In this document: positions 1 to 11,534 of the stretch, one piece after another | Position numbering within the stretch: position 1 is the first letter of the stretch | Layout: the number at the start of each line of letters is the position of its first letter | Source: Lotus japonicus | Taxonomy: Eukaryota; Streptophyta; Magnoliopsida; Fabales; Fabaceae | DNA length: 64,000 bases | Direction of reading: 5' to 3' | Assembly: GCF_012489685.1 (NCBI RefSeq) | Contig: NC_080046.1 | Coordinates: 31,465,763 to 31,529,762, forward strand | Notes under the pieces: model-generated | Told to the model about the DNA's origin: nothing | Database searches by the model: none | Seen by the model: the letters and a program-made list of their open reading frames with translations, nothing else | Made by a program: the position numbers and the translations under genes

Positions 1-880
1 TGCTCCGTATCGAAAGCTCAGCATATGAGACATAGTGCATGAAAACTTTTATCTTGTACAATGTTTAAGTGATTGGCGAGTTAACTAATGATCATAAGAG
101 TTAGTCTTGTGCTATCAACATGAACAGTGACAAGACTATGATATGTTCAGTTAGCAGCTGTCTTCAGCTTGAGGTTTAACGTAATTTGTGCTTGTATTTA
201 TATCACCTTTATATTGCTGATTTTGAAATTCCTGATATCCTGATAAACTGTTACGTATCTTGAAATTCTGCTGGCATTTGTGCTTGTTGAAGGGCAGTAC
301 CCTTAGCTTTCACTTCCCATGAGTCCAAGGTAACTCATCTTTAGTATGTGTGTGGGAAGTTTAACTCATAGCAAGGTGTATATGTTCTAAAAGCAAAGAT
401 TCAAATGCAGAGGTAAGTTATGCTATTGAGCATTGACCATACTATTTTTTTACTCTAAGATGATGCTATGTGCGTTCATTGCTTTGCTTGAATGCCTCAA
501 AGATATTTTTTTAGTGTGTTCTCTGTTTAAATTCGTTCATTGCTAATGGGCATTGACCATACTATTTAGTTAATGGATCTGTGGTTTCTAGCTATTTAAG
601 AGTATGGTATATAATTTCGTAGAATTAGTGTGTTCTCTGTTGGAATGAAAAGCTATGCAGGTTCTCTGTAGTATGTTGTCACTATTTTTGTTACCAATAC
701 AAAATTGTGAAAATGGTAAAATAATACATTCTGAGACATTTTTTCTTCACAAAATACTAACCTTTCAGAAGTCTTCATACCAATAATTGTATATTTAGGA
801 ATTAATACAAAAGGTTCTTTATTAAATATCATATCTTAATAGAGTTAACTAAGCTTTTGGTCCCTACGTAACAAGCAAAA
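1..880. other. Intergenic, no gene seen
   Basis: I see no coding exon or RNA gene here. The only structure is a short dispersed direct repeat: the phrase GCATTGACCATACTATTT occurs near 428 and again near 550, and a TGTGTTCTCTGTT phrase occurs near 515 and 627. This could be the 3' flank of a gene lying left of the window, but no splice site or stop codon context supports that. Confidence 0.5.
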
Positions 881-1860
881 TTTAAATATGATCTCACGCC
901 GGAGTAAAGTTTGATTGTGGTGGTCCGGTGACCTTGCCAAGTGGCCTCATTAAAGTGATGTGGCACAGTAACACCAGTTAAATATACCAATGATTGTGGA
1001 GGCGCTGGCAGCGGTGGTAGGCTGATGAGCAAGGCAATCCGTGGGGAAAGGTTGTTGTTCCAGTGCTTGAGTAGTCCGCGGTTGTGTTAGCGGTGGTCTG
1101 AGCCTGATCGTCGTTGGAGGAAACCATTTGGGTGAAGGGAGTTTGAACAGAGGTTCAAAGAAGAAAAGAGAGGCAAAGTGCAAATGAGGAAGGATGCAAA
1201 GTTGTCTTTTGCTTTTCTTTCTCCTATTTATAGGGTCACCACTCAATGAAGTGGAAAGACTCGCCCGTTGATTGGGGGATTGGAATCGAGGGCATTTAAC
1301 AACTTAATTAATGCTAATAGTGGCGTTTTGTGTTCACTAGAGGCGTAACAGTTGGAAGGAGAATAACAAATGCTGCCATGTGTTTGAGGCTCACCAAATG
1401 ATACATTTACTGTCAAGTGAGGGTGGTTGCGTCGTTTGTGGATGACATGAAGCGTTGTAATTATGACTTTATGGGAAATGATATCTTTTCATTGGAGCAG
1501 GTGAGAAGGCGTGTTTAGGACGTCACATGATGTGATTAATGGTTAATGGAAAGGACAAATTTGTCAAGGAAGCATGTGAAAGTTCGGTGAGCACTTATAA
1601 AGACGCACTTCATCCTCATCACTTGAATTTGACGTCTTGTTGACATGTAGATTGCATAGGGCGTCACACCCTATACTGAAGGAAAAGAGGTTGGGTGCAC
1701 TTCATCCTCATGCTTCAGATTCGACGCCTTCTTGGCATATGGACTAAATAGAGTGTCACGCCCTAAGCTGGCGCCCTAGTCAAGGGAATTCGTAGGAAAC
1801 AGGGTGAGACCCTTTAGGCATTGAGGCGAGTTGTCTGGGCAGACCAGATATAAGGCTTAT
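881..1860 (-). other. Possible degraded retroelement flank
   Basis: This stretch is richer in GC than its surroundings. On the minus strand it has a TATA-like CTATAAATAG at 1233-1224, followed downstream (lower coordinates) by a polar open stretch of about 98 codons. Two imperfect tandem copies, each starting GCACTTCATCCTCAT, lie at 1605-1696 and 1697-1775, and each ends with a GTCACRCCCTA phrase. The layout resembles the promoter part of a plant LTR, but I found no paired LTR, primer site or protein domain, so the call is weak. Confidence 0.25.
1605..1775. repeat. Imperfect tandem repeat, two units
   Basis: Two diverged units of roughly 80-92 bp begin with GCACTTCATCCTCAT at 1605 and 1697. 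Both continue with a GACGYCTT phrase and end with GTCACRCCCTA. They are too diverged to be a recent duplication. Confidence 0.5.
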
Positions 1861-2305
1861 TTTTTTAATGACTAATATAATGATTATATAAATGGTTATT
1901 AATAAATAATAATCTTGTTAATAATATAAATGTCAGGTCAAATTTTACTGTTATTATTATTAATAATGTATAAGTCAAGTCAATTTTGCTTATATAATTA
2001 AATTAAATTATACATATTATATGCATAGTGATATTTTTTGATTGTATATACATAATGATATTGATTTAACATAACAAATATGTTATGTTGAAGTAATTAG
2101 TAGTCTCATTAATAGCGTTGACTGAAGATTTGGAAATCTACCGCATAAGTAAAGAGAGTATTTAATTTTGACGTAACCGATAACGATATAATTTTTCATC
2201 AATAAATGTACATGGAAAAGAAATCGCTGACGTCACACACATTGGTAACATAATAAAAATAAATGAAAGCGTACATATACATCTATTTTTACCCCCACAA
2301 TTTTT

Positions 2306-2312
2306 CTATAAA
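2306..2312 (+). promoter_or_regulatory. TATA-like box of first PSY-like gene
   Basis: CTATAAAA lies about 62 bp upstream of the ATG at 2370, a normal position for a short plant 5' UTR. The call rests on sequence and spacing only. Confidence 0.4.
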
Positions 2313-2369
2313 AAAAATTGGGGTCATTTTATCTTATCTTATTCTAGAACAAAATTGAGATCGAGAGAG

Positions 2370-3819
2370 ATGGCTTCGCTAGTTCCACAATGCTTGCTAT
2401 TCCTTTTGCTTTCCTCTGCTGTCATGTCTTTTGCTACCAACTTGCACCAAGGTAAATGCCTAATTGCTTTACTCAGATAGAGAAATAGGTAAAATAATCA
2501 TTGAAAAAGGATTAATTTATTCAAAATTATGATCAAATGCCTAATTACTTTACTCATGTGTTTTATAACGGCATGCTTTAATTCCCTACAAGATAAAAAG
2601 AAGGGATCCAATTCAGTCCCTGATTTTATTTTATTTTCATTTTATATGGATATTTTACTTATTTTCTTACTAGAAAGATAAGTGTCTAATCACCTTTTCG
2701 AGATAAATTTAGATTTTGAAGTTTACTCTTAAATTTTTCTAATGCATCTAATTGTTCTTTTAATTGATATAACACGCACTCTTGAAAACTCATACAAATT
2801 ATATTTTTAGAAAATTGGAATGCATACAGATTAATGAATATCATTCGGAATGATCGAAGAAAAATAGGGGGAATAAGAAACAGGTTATGTCGATTATACA
2901 TTTTTTTTTATTCATAAGAAGATGACGATTATACATTTTATTTATCCTGTTCTATTTTACCTCCTGCATATGTTTTTTATTTTGAAACTCTGCATGCGTT
3001 ATAGGTATAGTACTTGTTCTAATGTTATAAATTTAAACAAAATAATTAGATATATAGTATCATTTAATAATATATTATTTTAATCGAATAAACAGGGAAC
3101 AGAAAGAGCCTATATGAAATAGAGGATTACCCACCTACAGGGCCAGATCCAAAACATGATCCCACCATTCCACCTCCTGGTCCTCCTCCATCAGGTGAGT
3201 GTTTATGATTAATAAATAATTTTTTTTTTGGTGATTCATTAATAAATAAAATTAAAACAACGTTATAATAATAAAATTGTATTTATTACAAAAAATATAT
3301 ATTATACTCCGCGTCCCCATTTATAAGTCACATTTTGAGAGATTTTTTTCCCCAAATATAAGTCCCTTTATAACATTAATGACAATTTATTATTTTTTTT
3401 TTCCAAACAGACCCTCGTTATTTAATATGAAAGAGATAGTGTCATTTTGAAAAACTTTTAAATTGAAGAGAGAAATTCATGGATAATTTAGGAAAGTTAA
3501 TAAATTTTTTTACAAATTTATTATACATAACTACCTTTCTTAATCCTAGAGAATTAGGTAAAAGTGACTTATAATAAGGGACGGAGGGAGTATCATACGA
3601 TACCTACATTTGTAAACATATTTTTGTTATACTATATTAAATAAATTTGACCTTTAGCTTATTAATTAAGAAATTTTAAGTTTTCTTAAAAAAAATAAAG
3701 AACAATTTAAACAAGGTTATGAAAGTTAATCAGGGTGTTACCTTCCTTTTACAGGTCACAAGAAGCAGATCAGTGAGGAAGACCCTAAACTGAATGAAGA
3801 CCCTTCCAAATTTCATTGA
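2370..3819 (+). CDS. PSY-like secreted signalling peptide precursor
   Basis: Three exons (2370-2451, 3096-3194, 3755-3819) join in phase 1 at GT-AG sites and encode 81 residues. Residues 1 to about 23 are a hydrophobic signal peptide (MASLVPQCLLFLLLSSAVMS, then FA). Exon 2 carries E-D-Y at 37-39, then P-P-T-G-P-D-P-K-H-D-P to residue 50, followed by a Pro-rich run. Spacing of D-Y to H-D-P (13 residues) equals that of the plant tyrosine-sulfated PSY peptides, in which the Tyr after Asp is sulfated and prolines are hydroxylated. Such peptides act in the apoplast on leucine-rich-repeat receptor kinases to promote growth. The acidic residue before Tyr fits tyrosylprotein sulfotransferase preference. 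Exon 3 encodes a charged tail. A Stowaway MITE sits in intron 2. Family membership is inferred from motif, size and signal peptide; function is not shown. Confidence 0.72.
3307..3590. mobile_element. Stowaway-type MITE in intron 2 of PSY-like gene
   Basis: The element is 284 bp. Its ends are inverted: CTCCGCGTCCCCATTTATAA at the left, and at the right the complement of CTCCCTCCGTCCCTTATTAT. It is flanked by TA on both sides (3305-3306 and 3591-3592), as for Tc1/mariner-related Stowaway MITEs. It has no coding capacity. Confidence 0.8.
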
Positions 3820-3971
3820 ATATAATGCTAATTCAATGATAGTCAAACTAAATGTTAAAATATTATCAGCAAAATAAAAAAAGAATAAATATTATTTAGA
3901 GCAATCTATAAATGAATTGATGATTTACTTTTTACATTATTATAATGTATACTTTACTAGAATTTTCTGCC

Positions 3972-3986
3972 CGTGCGTTGCACGGC
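3972..3986. repeat. Short perfect inverted repeat CCGTGC/GCACGG
   Basis: CCGTGC-gtt-GCACGG lies about 150 bp after the PSY-like stop codon. Such a phrase is common in plant MITE debris; no larger element was delimited. Confidence 0.3.
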
Positions 3987-4330
3987 AAAGTTTATTACTG
4001 TTGTTGATTATATATAAGCAAAAAAATTACTTATAATCAAAACAAAAAATTAGAAAAAATCTTAGTCATAATGAAGACTTTAAAAAAACTTCGATTTACA
4101 CCATTAAAGCAAATATTGAAGGTTTAAGATAGATAACTCAATCTTAAAGAGACTAAAAATAAATCAACATTAACATGCCTAAAAACAACTGATTTTTTCT
4201 AGACAATCGAGCAATGCAAATATTGAGAACTAATTCGATAGTACCTACAAATTAAAATACAATGTATTCATTAAAGTAAAAAAAATTAATAACAAAGAAT
4301 ATTTGAAATAAATTACATAAAATGCAAAAC

Positions 4331-4595
4331 AAAACCTATTAAAAAAATGGGAGAACCTAATATGCACCATTTTTAGGTGGTGTAATTTTACACCACCTAC
4401 TTTGACTGGATATAGCAGGTCAACACATTATATTTTTTAAGAAAAAATATCATTAAAAATTTGTCATATATTAAATATCTTTAAAAAAAGATGTGTTGAC
4501 CTGTTATAGTAGGTTAAAAAAAATGGTCTAAAATTAGACCACTTTAAAAGTGGTCCACATTAGGGGTCACCTAAAAAAATTAGATAATAGGTTTT
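4331..4595. mobile_element. Fold-back MITE with long inverted arms
   Basis: The left arm (4331 to about 4432) and right arm (about 4490 to 4595) are imperfect inverted copies. Both start AAAACCTATT, carry a local palindrome (GGTGGTGTAATTTTACACC in the left, an equivalent AGTGGTCTAATTTTAGACCA type in the right) and end in AGGTCAACACAT next to the AT-rich loop. No clear target duplication was found, so the superfamily is not assigned. Confidence 0.6.
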
Positions 4596-4887
4596 ATCCA
4601 ATATTCCCCGTAAAAGCTTTTTAGTTTTATCCAGTAATTTATGATTATTTTTATTTAGTTTTATCATAATTTGATTTTAAAAATATAATTATATTTCCAT
4701 TTAAATGTGGTGATTTTCTGAAGAATAAATAATGTAGTCAATTTTAATTATATATTTTTTCAACCAAAACCCACTTTTGTGAGAATTAAGAGGGAATTTA
4801 GAGCAAACGTAATGTGGGGATTTAGTGCTAACGTGCACATGGCAACTGTATTGTTAAAATTTATTTTTTTCTAACTCTTATATATTA

Positions 4888-5164
4888 CTTCCTTCGTTTC
4901 TTATTATAAGTCACTTTTAACTACTTATCTTAGATTAAGAAAAATAATTAAAAGCAATTTGTAAGACAAAAACCTAGCCTTTCCAATGTCACCCTTAGAA
5001 TTTCTCTCTCCAAATTAAAACTTTTCAAATATAACTACCTCTTTCATCTTAAATATGAGGTTAGTAGTGGAAACAAATATTAAATGTTGCATTGGTATCA
5101 CAAAGTGACTTATAATTAGGGAAAAAAACTCAAAAAATGTGACTTATAAATGGAACGGAGGAAG
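4888..5164. mobile_element. Stowaway-type MITE
   Basis: This 277-bp element is related to the one at 3307-3590. The left end is CTTCCTTCGTTTCTTATTAT; the right end complements CTTCCTCCGTTCCATTTATA. TA flanks both ends (4886-4887, 5165-5166). The inner ATAAGTCAC phrase is shared with the intronic copy. Confidence 0.75.
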
Positions 5165-5166
5165 TA

Positions 5167-7560
5167 GTATTTGTTACTTTCAAAAAAAAAGTATTTGTTA
5201 GATATGACTTAGTCCACATAATTTATCTAGATAGTATTTATGTAACTACTCATTCATAGAAGAAAAAGAACACAACAAATTTTTCTTTTTTTTTAAGAAA
5301 TTCACCTACACCATATATTACAATTATGAATAATTCTACTTTATTTTATGTATCTTTATTATTAAAACATATATTAAAGATTAGGGAAAATAAAAAAGTT
5401 AATATATTAACTGATACGACTAAAAAAGAATTTAAGGACTTCAATAAAAAGCAGTTCAGATTAATATTTGATAAAATTACATTAAAATGTATCATTGATG
5501 TCTTTTACATCGAATAACCGCAAGCTAGAAGTTCTATCAAGGCCAAGTAATCACCTAATATTCCCAGATGGATTGTGCAGAGACGTTTGACCATGGATCT
5601 TCTTATCCATAGCCAATGAAACAAACTTGAGAGCGTGTCTACTTAGCCACTAAAATTGAACTAAACTTGCCATAATTCATATCACATGGCGATTCCATAT
5701 ACCCATGCTTCTTCTTCACCTTCCCCATGTTATGAGTTGAATTGTCTTCCTAGTAAACTCCCTTAAGCATTAACTCTTAACCTTCCATTGAAAGTTTTCA
5801 ATTCCCACTTAAGGGAATCACTGTAAAAGATCCAGTATTCTAGAGACCATTGTCATAGCCATAGATACAGTAGAAAGAAATATACTTTATTATATTGTGG
5901 TACAAAAATTCTAATAATCAATAATTTAAGCAAACGGCATCAAAAAACTTTAACAAAGATTCATCCTACCCCTGCATGGCTTATTATGCTACATGTATAA
6001 AAGATTTTGAAGAAGCTCAAGTTGAGAAAAAACATTTTTCCATAACTTATGTACCAAGAAACTTAGTCAATACAACTTGTTGAAAATGCTTAAACAAAAA
6101 CCTAGCCCATACTTGCAACAATACATATTAAGCCCATATACATACACACAAAGGAATCCATAACATAATAACTGATAAAAAATGACCAAAAAATCCATGA
6201 ATATCTCCAATCAATTTCATAGAGCTTCAATTTCATTGCAACTAAAAAAACAAAAATCCCAAAGGAAACACAATATTGAAATCAAAGAATCCAGCTTAAA
6301 TAAACTGAGCAATGTTCCATCGTTACCATCAGAAAACACTTCCATTAATTTTAGTTAATTGCTTCTCCTTCTTAGCACCAAACAAAACTATCAATGTAAA
6401 ATATAAGTGTTGTAACAACTGAAATTACAAAAAGAAAAAGCAAAACAAACAGGAATCAGCCTGAAGCTCAACTGAAGTCATCATTCTATTTTAATATTAA
6501 TCATACACAATCTCATAGAACTCATAGAAGGGGAAAAACAATTAAGATGAGTATAAATGAAATACTAATCGTTTCACTCTCTACTTAACCATATATACAC
6601 CAGGAAATAGAGGCCATCAAGAAAATTTCAGCAGAAGATCCATCTTGTACCCATAGTAAAATCCAGATAGCAGATGATCCAGCTTGTACTTGCCAATTGA
6701 GAGCCTCTATCTGTAATCTTTTCCTGAATCAAACAAACAGAGAGTCAAAATTATGACTGCTAATCATAAATAAATAAGAGAAAAAAGAGTAACAGCTTGA
6801 AATAGATAACCTCTTTCACAAAAAGAGTTAGATATTCCAATTACTAACTTAGAAATGTAGGAATGTATTCCTGTGAATGTGTAGAATAGGGAACCTGTAA
6901 CAAAAATCTGGGGGATTAACAAAACCTCTTTCTTATTAAACTTAAGAGACACAATTTATGAAATGCGTTTATCTATCTGCAAGGAAATCCATAATTCAAG
7001 AGTTTAAGTTGTTACAGGAAACTACCTTAATCAAACATTATTTCACTCGCCATGTCAACAGGAAACCGATACGGTAGCAACAACACCACACCGACACTTA
7101 GAAGGAAAACACCATCCACAACGACATTAAGGAATGGAATCTGTAACAGCAGAATTCTTGTCAAACTGTACAAATAACCTAAACAGATCAGAAGAGAAAG
7201 GAGAAATTAAAATAGAAATCTCTAAATCGTTGGAGTTTTAAAATGAAAAAGCGATTATTCATGGATCAACATAGTACAGAATCATATATAATTGCAGCCA
7301 GGAAAGTATACATCCATCTTCATACCTGATGGACCTTAAATAGGAGAAGAGAGGTGGGGTGGGGGATGGCGCCATCTGTAATTCGAATAAAGGAGCTATC
7401 CACATTAATGGTGGTTTATGTTTCCGAAACCTCATCTCTGGTAGAGAGATAGAGGCATGGCTGCAAGGAGTTAAAACGGCAAAATTATAGGGTTTGATTG
7501 GGCTGCTGCAGAGGGAAAGAATGGGGAAAATCTACATATATTCGGCGGAATTAAATGTGA
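5167..7560. other. Intergenic; weak exon-like pieces on minus strand
   Basis: No known gene is recognised. On the minus strand, 7560-7333 looks leader-like, and short open pieces follow AG acceptors at about 7140-7030 (hydrophobic, with a V-D-G-V-F-L-L-S-V-G core) and 6725-6610. I could not join them in one frame. They may be a non-coding spliced transcript or chance. A plus-strand open frame of 63 codons at 5326-5517 is AT-rich, Lys/Ile-rich and probably spurious. Confidence 0.3.
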
Positions 7561-9220
7561 ATGGAATCACACACTTATCAAACAGGGTAGATGGAGAATT
7601 AAGGGGAAATAGTTAAGGAGATTTTTTTTGTAAGGAGTAAAAGAAGGAGATGAAACAGCATAGTGTGGGTAGAGATAAAGGAAAACTCTGGAACATAATA
7701 ATTATGTTGTGTGGAAAGTTGGTGTATTAAATTAATTAATTAAAATCTTGAAAATTCAAAATGAGTAATTAAAGGGATTATCGGTTGGAGTAAAAATAGT
7801 GGAGTTCAAGGATTGAATTTCAGAAAGGAGATAAGGAAATTTAATGAAACGCATTAGTGGGAGAGAGAGAATGGAAGGGGAAGAGTAATTAAAAAATGGG
7901 AAAAAAGGCTGGTAAAGACACGTGTACAAAAATAAGAATAGAGAATTGTGGAATAGACATGTGAAATTCCACTAATTCTAAGAATGCATGAGAGCGTAGT
8001 ATGCATGAGGAGATGACATCTCAGCATTTGGTCCTTTGAACCTTTGCTCTTTTAATAGTATTATTGATTATTGTTAAAGTCACTGTGTCAAACAGTGTTG
8101 ATCGACATGGATAAATTAGGGGAGCAACTTGGTTAATACAAAACTATATAGTCTAGCTAGATAAAACAATCACGATTTTTCATATTGTTGTTAAATCTAT
8201 GAAGCTTGTTAATTTAATTGCACGTAATTTCCATCATAAGTTAATGTAACATGACACGTGATGTGAATTGAGGCAATTTCGCACGAAGCTGCTTCTGATA
8301 CCAAACATGAGAGCTGGTGTGCGTGGCTGTGAGTGGTTCATTGCATTCCAACAGTGTAGAAGCGGAAGGTCCAAATTCATATCCTATCCAGCCCATTTTA
8401 TTTAAAAAAAACTTTAATATCATTAAACACGCATAAATGCTTTTCTAATCTTGTGAATGATTCTTATTTTTTCTCATTTCTGTCGTATTCATAATATTAT
8501 TTTCATTCGTGGTTGGTTCATGCATGTGATACATGTTGATTCTCGTTAAGTAAGCTTTTATGTTTGAGTTTTGTTGCTAGAAAAAATCTATGTTGAAAGA
8601 GTTAACCACACCATAATGTGGATGTTTTTATTCTTAAGTCGAACGAGATTCTTATAAGTGCAAAAATAATAATATTATTTTAATGGAGAATTTATATATT
8701 TTGTATTCTTTAGGTGTTTTTATGAATAAAGTTTGAGTGAGTTAACTTTGAAGAGTGATCCATCCTTAACTAGCAACTGAACCAATGCGTACATCTCTAG
8801 GTTAATATAAGTAAAAAAATATTGTCTAAATGATTTTATGAAAAGTTCGAGTTAAATCCTTTTAGTTCTAGCCTTTTAGGACAAATAATATTTCAAATAA
8901 ATGATATATAAATTTTATATTTTACCACTTAATTTTTTTTTATCAATAGTTAATGTCATATTATTTTACCACTTATCTTAAATATCAATAATCCAAGACT
9001 CCAAGAGTGATTTTAATCTTACGTATAATTATCTAACAAAAATCTGAACGCACCAAGAAAATCTAAAAAAAATGCAGGTAAGGTGCACCCCACCTTATGT
9101 GGGTTGGTGACTCCGTTGACCCACATGAACATCCTGGAAGAGAGTGTCATGTCAAAACCCAACTTAAATATAATCCGATCCCCTTTAAGAAATTAAACTT
9201 CAATCCCTCCTCCAATAGTC
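7561..9220. other. Intergenic, no gene seen
   Basis: This is AT-rich DNA with purine-rich patches. At about 8285-8305 the minus strand reads TTTGGTATCAGAAGCAG, which resembles a tRNA-Met primer site, but no LTR pair accompanies it. A 60-codon minus frame at 8423-8241 overlaps it and has no recognisable domain. Confidence 0.4.
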
Positions 9221-9226
9221 ATTTAG

Positions 9227-9234
9227 CACGTGTC
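9227..9234 (+). promoter_or_regulatory. G-box / ABRE-like site
   Basis: CACGTGTC lies about 105 bp upstream of the second PSY-like ATG and about 40 bp before its TATA box. CACGTG is the core bound by plant bZIP and bHLH factors, and ACGTGTC matches ABRE-type sites. Activity is not shown. Confidence 0.45.
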
Positions 9235-9267
9235 ACTATGAGACTTTGAGAATGGTCCTCTTTCCTC

Positions 9268-9274
9268 TATAAAT
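9268..9274 (+). promoter_or_regulatory. TATA box of second PSY-like gene
   Basis: TATAAAT within CTCTATAAATG is about 68 bp upstream of the start codon at 9338. Confidence 0.5.
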
Positions 9275-9337
9275 GTGGCCTTGGATTACCTTAACCTAGC
9301 TAGCTAATTAAGCGCTTCTTCTTCCCAAGTTGAGAAA

Positions 9338-10200
9338 ATGGCATTTGGATCTCGAAGTGTTTTGTGGTTCTTCTTTCTGATAACTTTCTCTCTACTATGC
9401 TCAGCTTCTTCTGCTCGCTACTCTATTTTCCTGTCAAGTGAGTTCCTAATCGTCTTTTATTTCACCTTACTTCATGTTTTAATTTGTAAATTTTCCCTTT
9501 TTTATTAAATAAAAGATAGATAAAAGTGCTTAAAATCTACATTAATTATAAAAAACTTCATTTATCTTTTTGTCTCAATAACTTCAAGGATGCATGATTT
9601 TAGTCCCTATCATTTCATCAATTGCTAAAATTAAGTCTCTAATTTAAAATTGAACAAACTAATTTAGGTCAAATGATAACTTGTCATCAAATAACTAATG
9701 ATAAAGTTGACATATATACTAATTTTTAATTATGTCAAAACTCGAAAGACATAAATCATCTTAAATGTCAATCACATAACAAAATTGTGATTCACATCAA
9801 CTTTTATCGCTAAGTACAAGATGATAAATAACTTAACATTAGTATCAAATTTGTTAAATTTTGAAAGTAGGATAACTTAATTTGAGAAATTGAAATTATA
9901 GGGATTAAAATCATGCATTCATGAAACTGTAAAGTACGCAATTAAACCTATATAAAAATAAATTAAACTTTGATATATACATATATATATATATATATCT
10001 ATGTGGTTCAATGTCCACTTTTATTTTACCTGATTGTATAAATATTCACAGACCAGCAGGAAGAAGGGAGCATGGTAGGGAGGTCATTGAAGGCAGCAAT
10101 AAACCTTGAAGACTATGATGGACCAACTGCAAATCGTGGGCATGATCCTTCATGGAAGGCAGGTGGGGCCCCGGGAGGTCATGTAGGGAGAAATGGCTGA
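9338..10200 (+). CDS. PSY-like secreted signalling peptide precursor (second copy)
   Basis: Two exons (9338-9437 and 10052-10200) join in phase 1 and encode 82 residues. Residues 1 to about 26 form a signal peptide: MAFGSRSVLWFFFLITFSLL then C-S-A-S-S-A. Exon 2 gives an acidic stretch, a basic G-R-S-L-K, then L-E-D-Y-D-G-P-T-A-N-R-G-H-D-P (D54 to P66). D-Y, P at +4, N at +7 and H-D-P at +10 match the PSY peptide spacing exactly, with Glu-Asp before the Tyr as for sulfation. The tail is Gly-rich (K-A-G-G-A-P-G-G). Size, secretion signal and motif pair it with the gene at 2370, which is on the same strand 5.5 kb upstream. The low similarity outside the motif indicates an old duplication or separate recruitment. 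It is probably a sulfated apoplastic peptide; the mature ends cannot be read from sequence. Confidence 0.68.
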
Positions 10201-10840
10201 AATGAAATACATACACATCATATGTACTGTTTCAGTTAATGCATTGATTCAGTGCACTATTTAATAAACCTTTATATTATATACACGTACACTTGTATTT
10301 TTTTAGAGTGAAATTATGGTAGAAATAAAGAAGAAAAAGAACAACTTTCATTTTTTTCTCACACCTTAAATCTAAGCATCCCAGTCCTTACACATTTTTT
10401 AGGGTGTGAAAAAACTTATTTTTCCCTTGTTGAGTGCTTTGTATACCTTGGTCATCATTCATAGACGAGTAATGTCACGTGGGTCTCCTTTAGTTGAAAG
10501 AAACTATACACTCTCATGAGAATAAAAAAATTATGTAAGAATAATAATTTCAATTACTACTATCGATAACACATCTCTTTGTCTGCATGTGATCTACAGT
10601 TCTACACAATTAGACCACTAGGACTATTTCCGTTTGTGGATAATTTTTAAACATTTCATTTCCACTTATTTTTGTTTCAATCTCTCTCTTTTTATCATTT
10701 ATCACATCTCATACTTTCTCTCTTACTTTTTCTTTTCTTCCTATCTCTCTCTCCTCATTCCACCTCTTTCCACCTCTCAGAGACATGAAAGAAACATTTT
10801 CCGTTAACTATAATTATTGGGAATTTAATATATAGGGAAT
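10201..10840. other. Intergenic, 3' flank
   Basis: This is AT-rich 3' flank with pyrimidine-rich patches at about 10675-10780. No open frame, RNA gene or bounded repeat was recognised. Confidence 0.4.
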
Positions 10841-11002
10841 AATACAATGATGTATTTACTAAGACATACAATTTTAATTAGTCAAACAGTTATACATCAT
10901 TATTATCTTATGTTTATGTTTAAATGTTTTATCTAATTAGATGAGTTTCAAATGTTAATTAAAAATTCTAATTAGTAAATACAATGATGTATTTACTAAG
11001 AC
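10841..11002. repeat. 25-bp direct repeats with an 11-bp palindrome
   Basis: Two identical 25-bp copies begin AATACAATGATGTATTTACT at 10841 and 10978. The right copy extends into a perfect inverted repeat, TAGTAAATACA-atga-TGTATTTACTA (10973-10998). They may be the ends of a small unidentified MITE. Confidence 0.4.
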
Positions 11003-11264
11003 TTAGCCCACGTTTTGAATTAAAAATTCTGATGCTACTGTTTGGCGACGTGGAATAATACATCGACGAAGGGAAAATCGGGGTCCGAAGTTAGCCATGC
11101 CTTTCAAACCGCAGTTTATAAAGTATAGGCTACCGTTTCCCATAGTTGTGTTTAAAATTTGGAAAAATGTGTCTACGAGTCCAAGGCCACGGCCTATACC
11201 AGTTTTAAGCCATAGTTTCCTGGCCGTGGAAGAACACATCCTGGCTGTAAGTCAAAAATGTTGT

Positions 11265-11534
11265 AGTGTGTGTAACGTTGATTGTGCTGACCTTTTGATG
11301 GTTTTGGAAAATGATATTGGGGATAAGTTTTTTCCTATCATTCGTGACATCACATAGTTGATTCATAGAGATTGGACGGTTTTTATTCATAAGATTCATC
11401 GTGAATGCAATTTAGTTGCGGATTGGCTTGTGCGTTTAGGTGCTTGCTTCTCTGTTTCGCAAATTAGTGTTTTGGAAGTTCCACCGGTTGAGTTAGAGCC
11501 TCTTATGTTAAGAGACTCCCTTTTTGTCCCCTAG
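11265..11534 (+). pseudogene. RNase H-like (RVT_3) domain remnant
   Basis: The frame through 11357 continues past an in-frame TAG (11355-11357) to a terminal TAG at 11532-11534. The text after that stop contains I-H-R-E-C-N-L-V-A-D-W-L-V-R-L-G and, later, V-P-P-V-E-L-E-P-L-M-L-R-D-S. This is the pattern of the C-terminal half of plant RNase H-like RVT_3 domains (H-R-E-x-N-x-x-A-D-x-L-A-x-x-G). Such domains end many LINE-type reverse transcriptase proteins and also occur alone. No catalytic upstream part or reverse transcriptase was seen. It is a decayed fragment. Confidence 0.6.

Noticed and set aside
829..1246. Minus frames of 67 and 98 codons
   Set aside because: They overlap in different frames, are Pro/Thr-rich from repetitive DNA, and have no recognised domain.
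8281..8310. Primer-site-like TTTGGTATCAGAAGCAG on the minus strand
   Set aside because: There is no LTR pair, purine tract or target duplication, and the match to the Met-tRNA site is imperfect.
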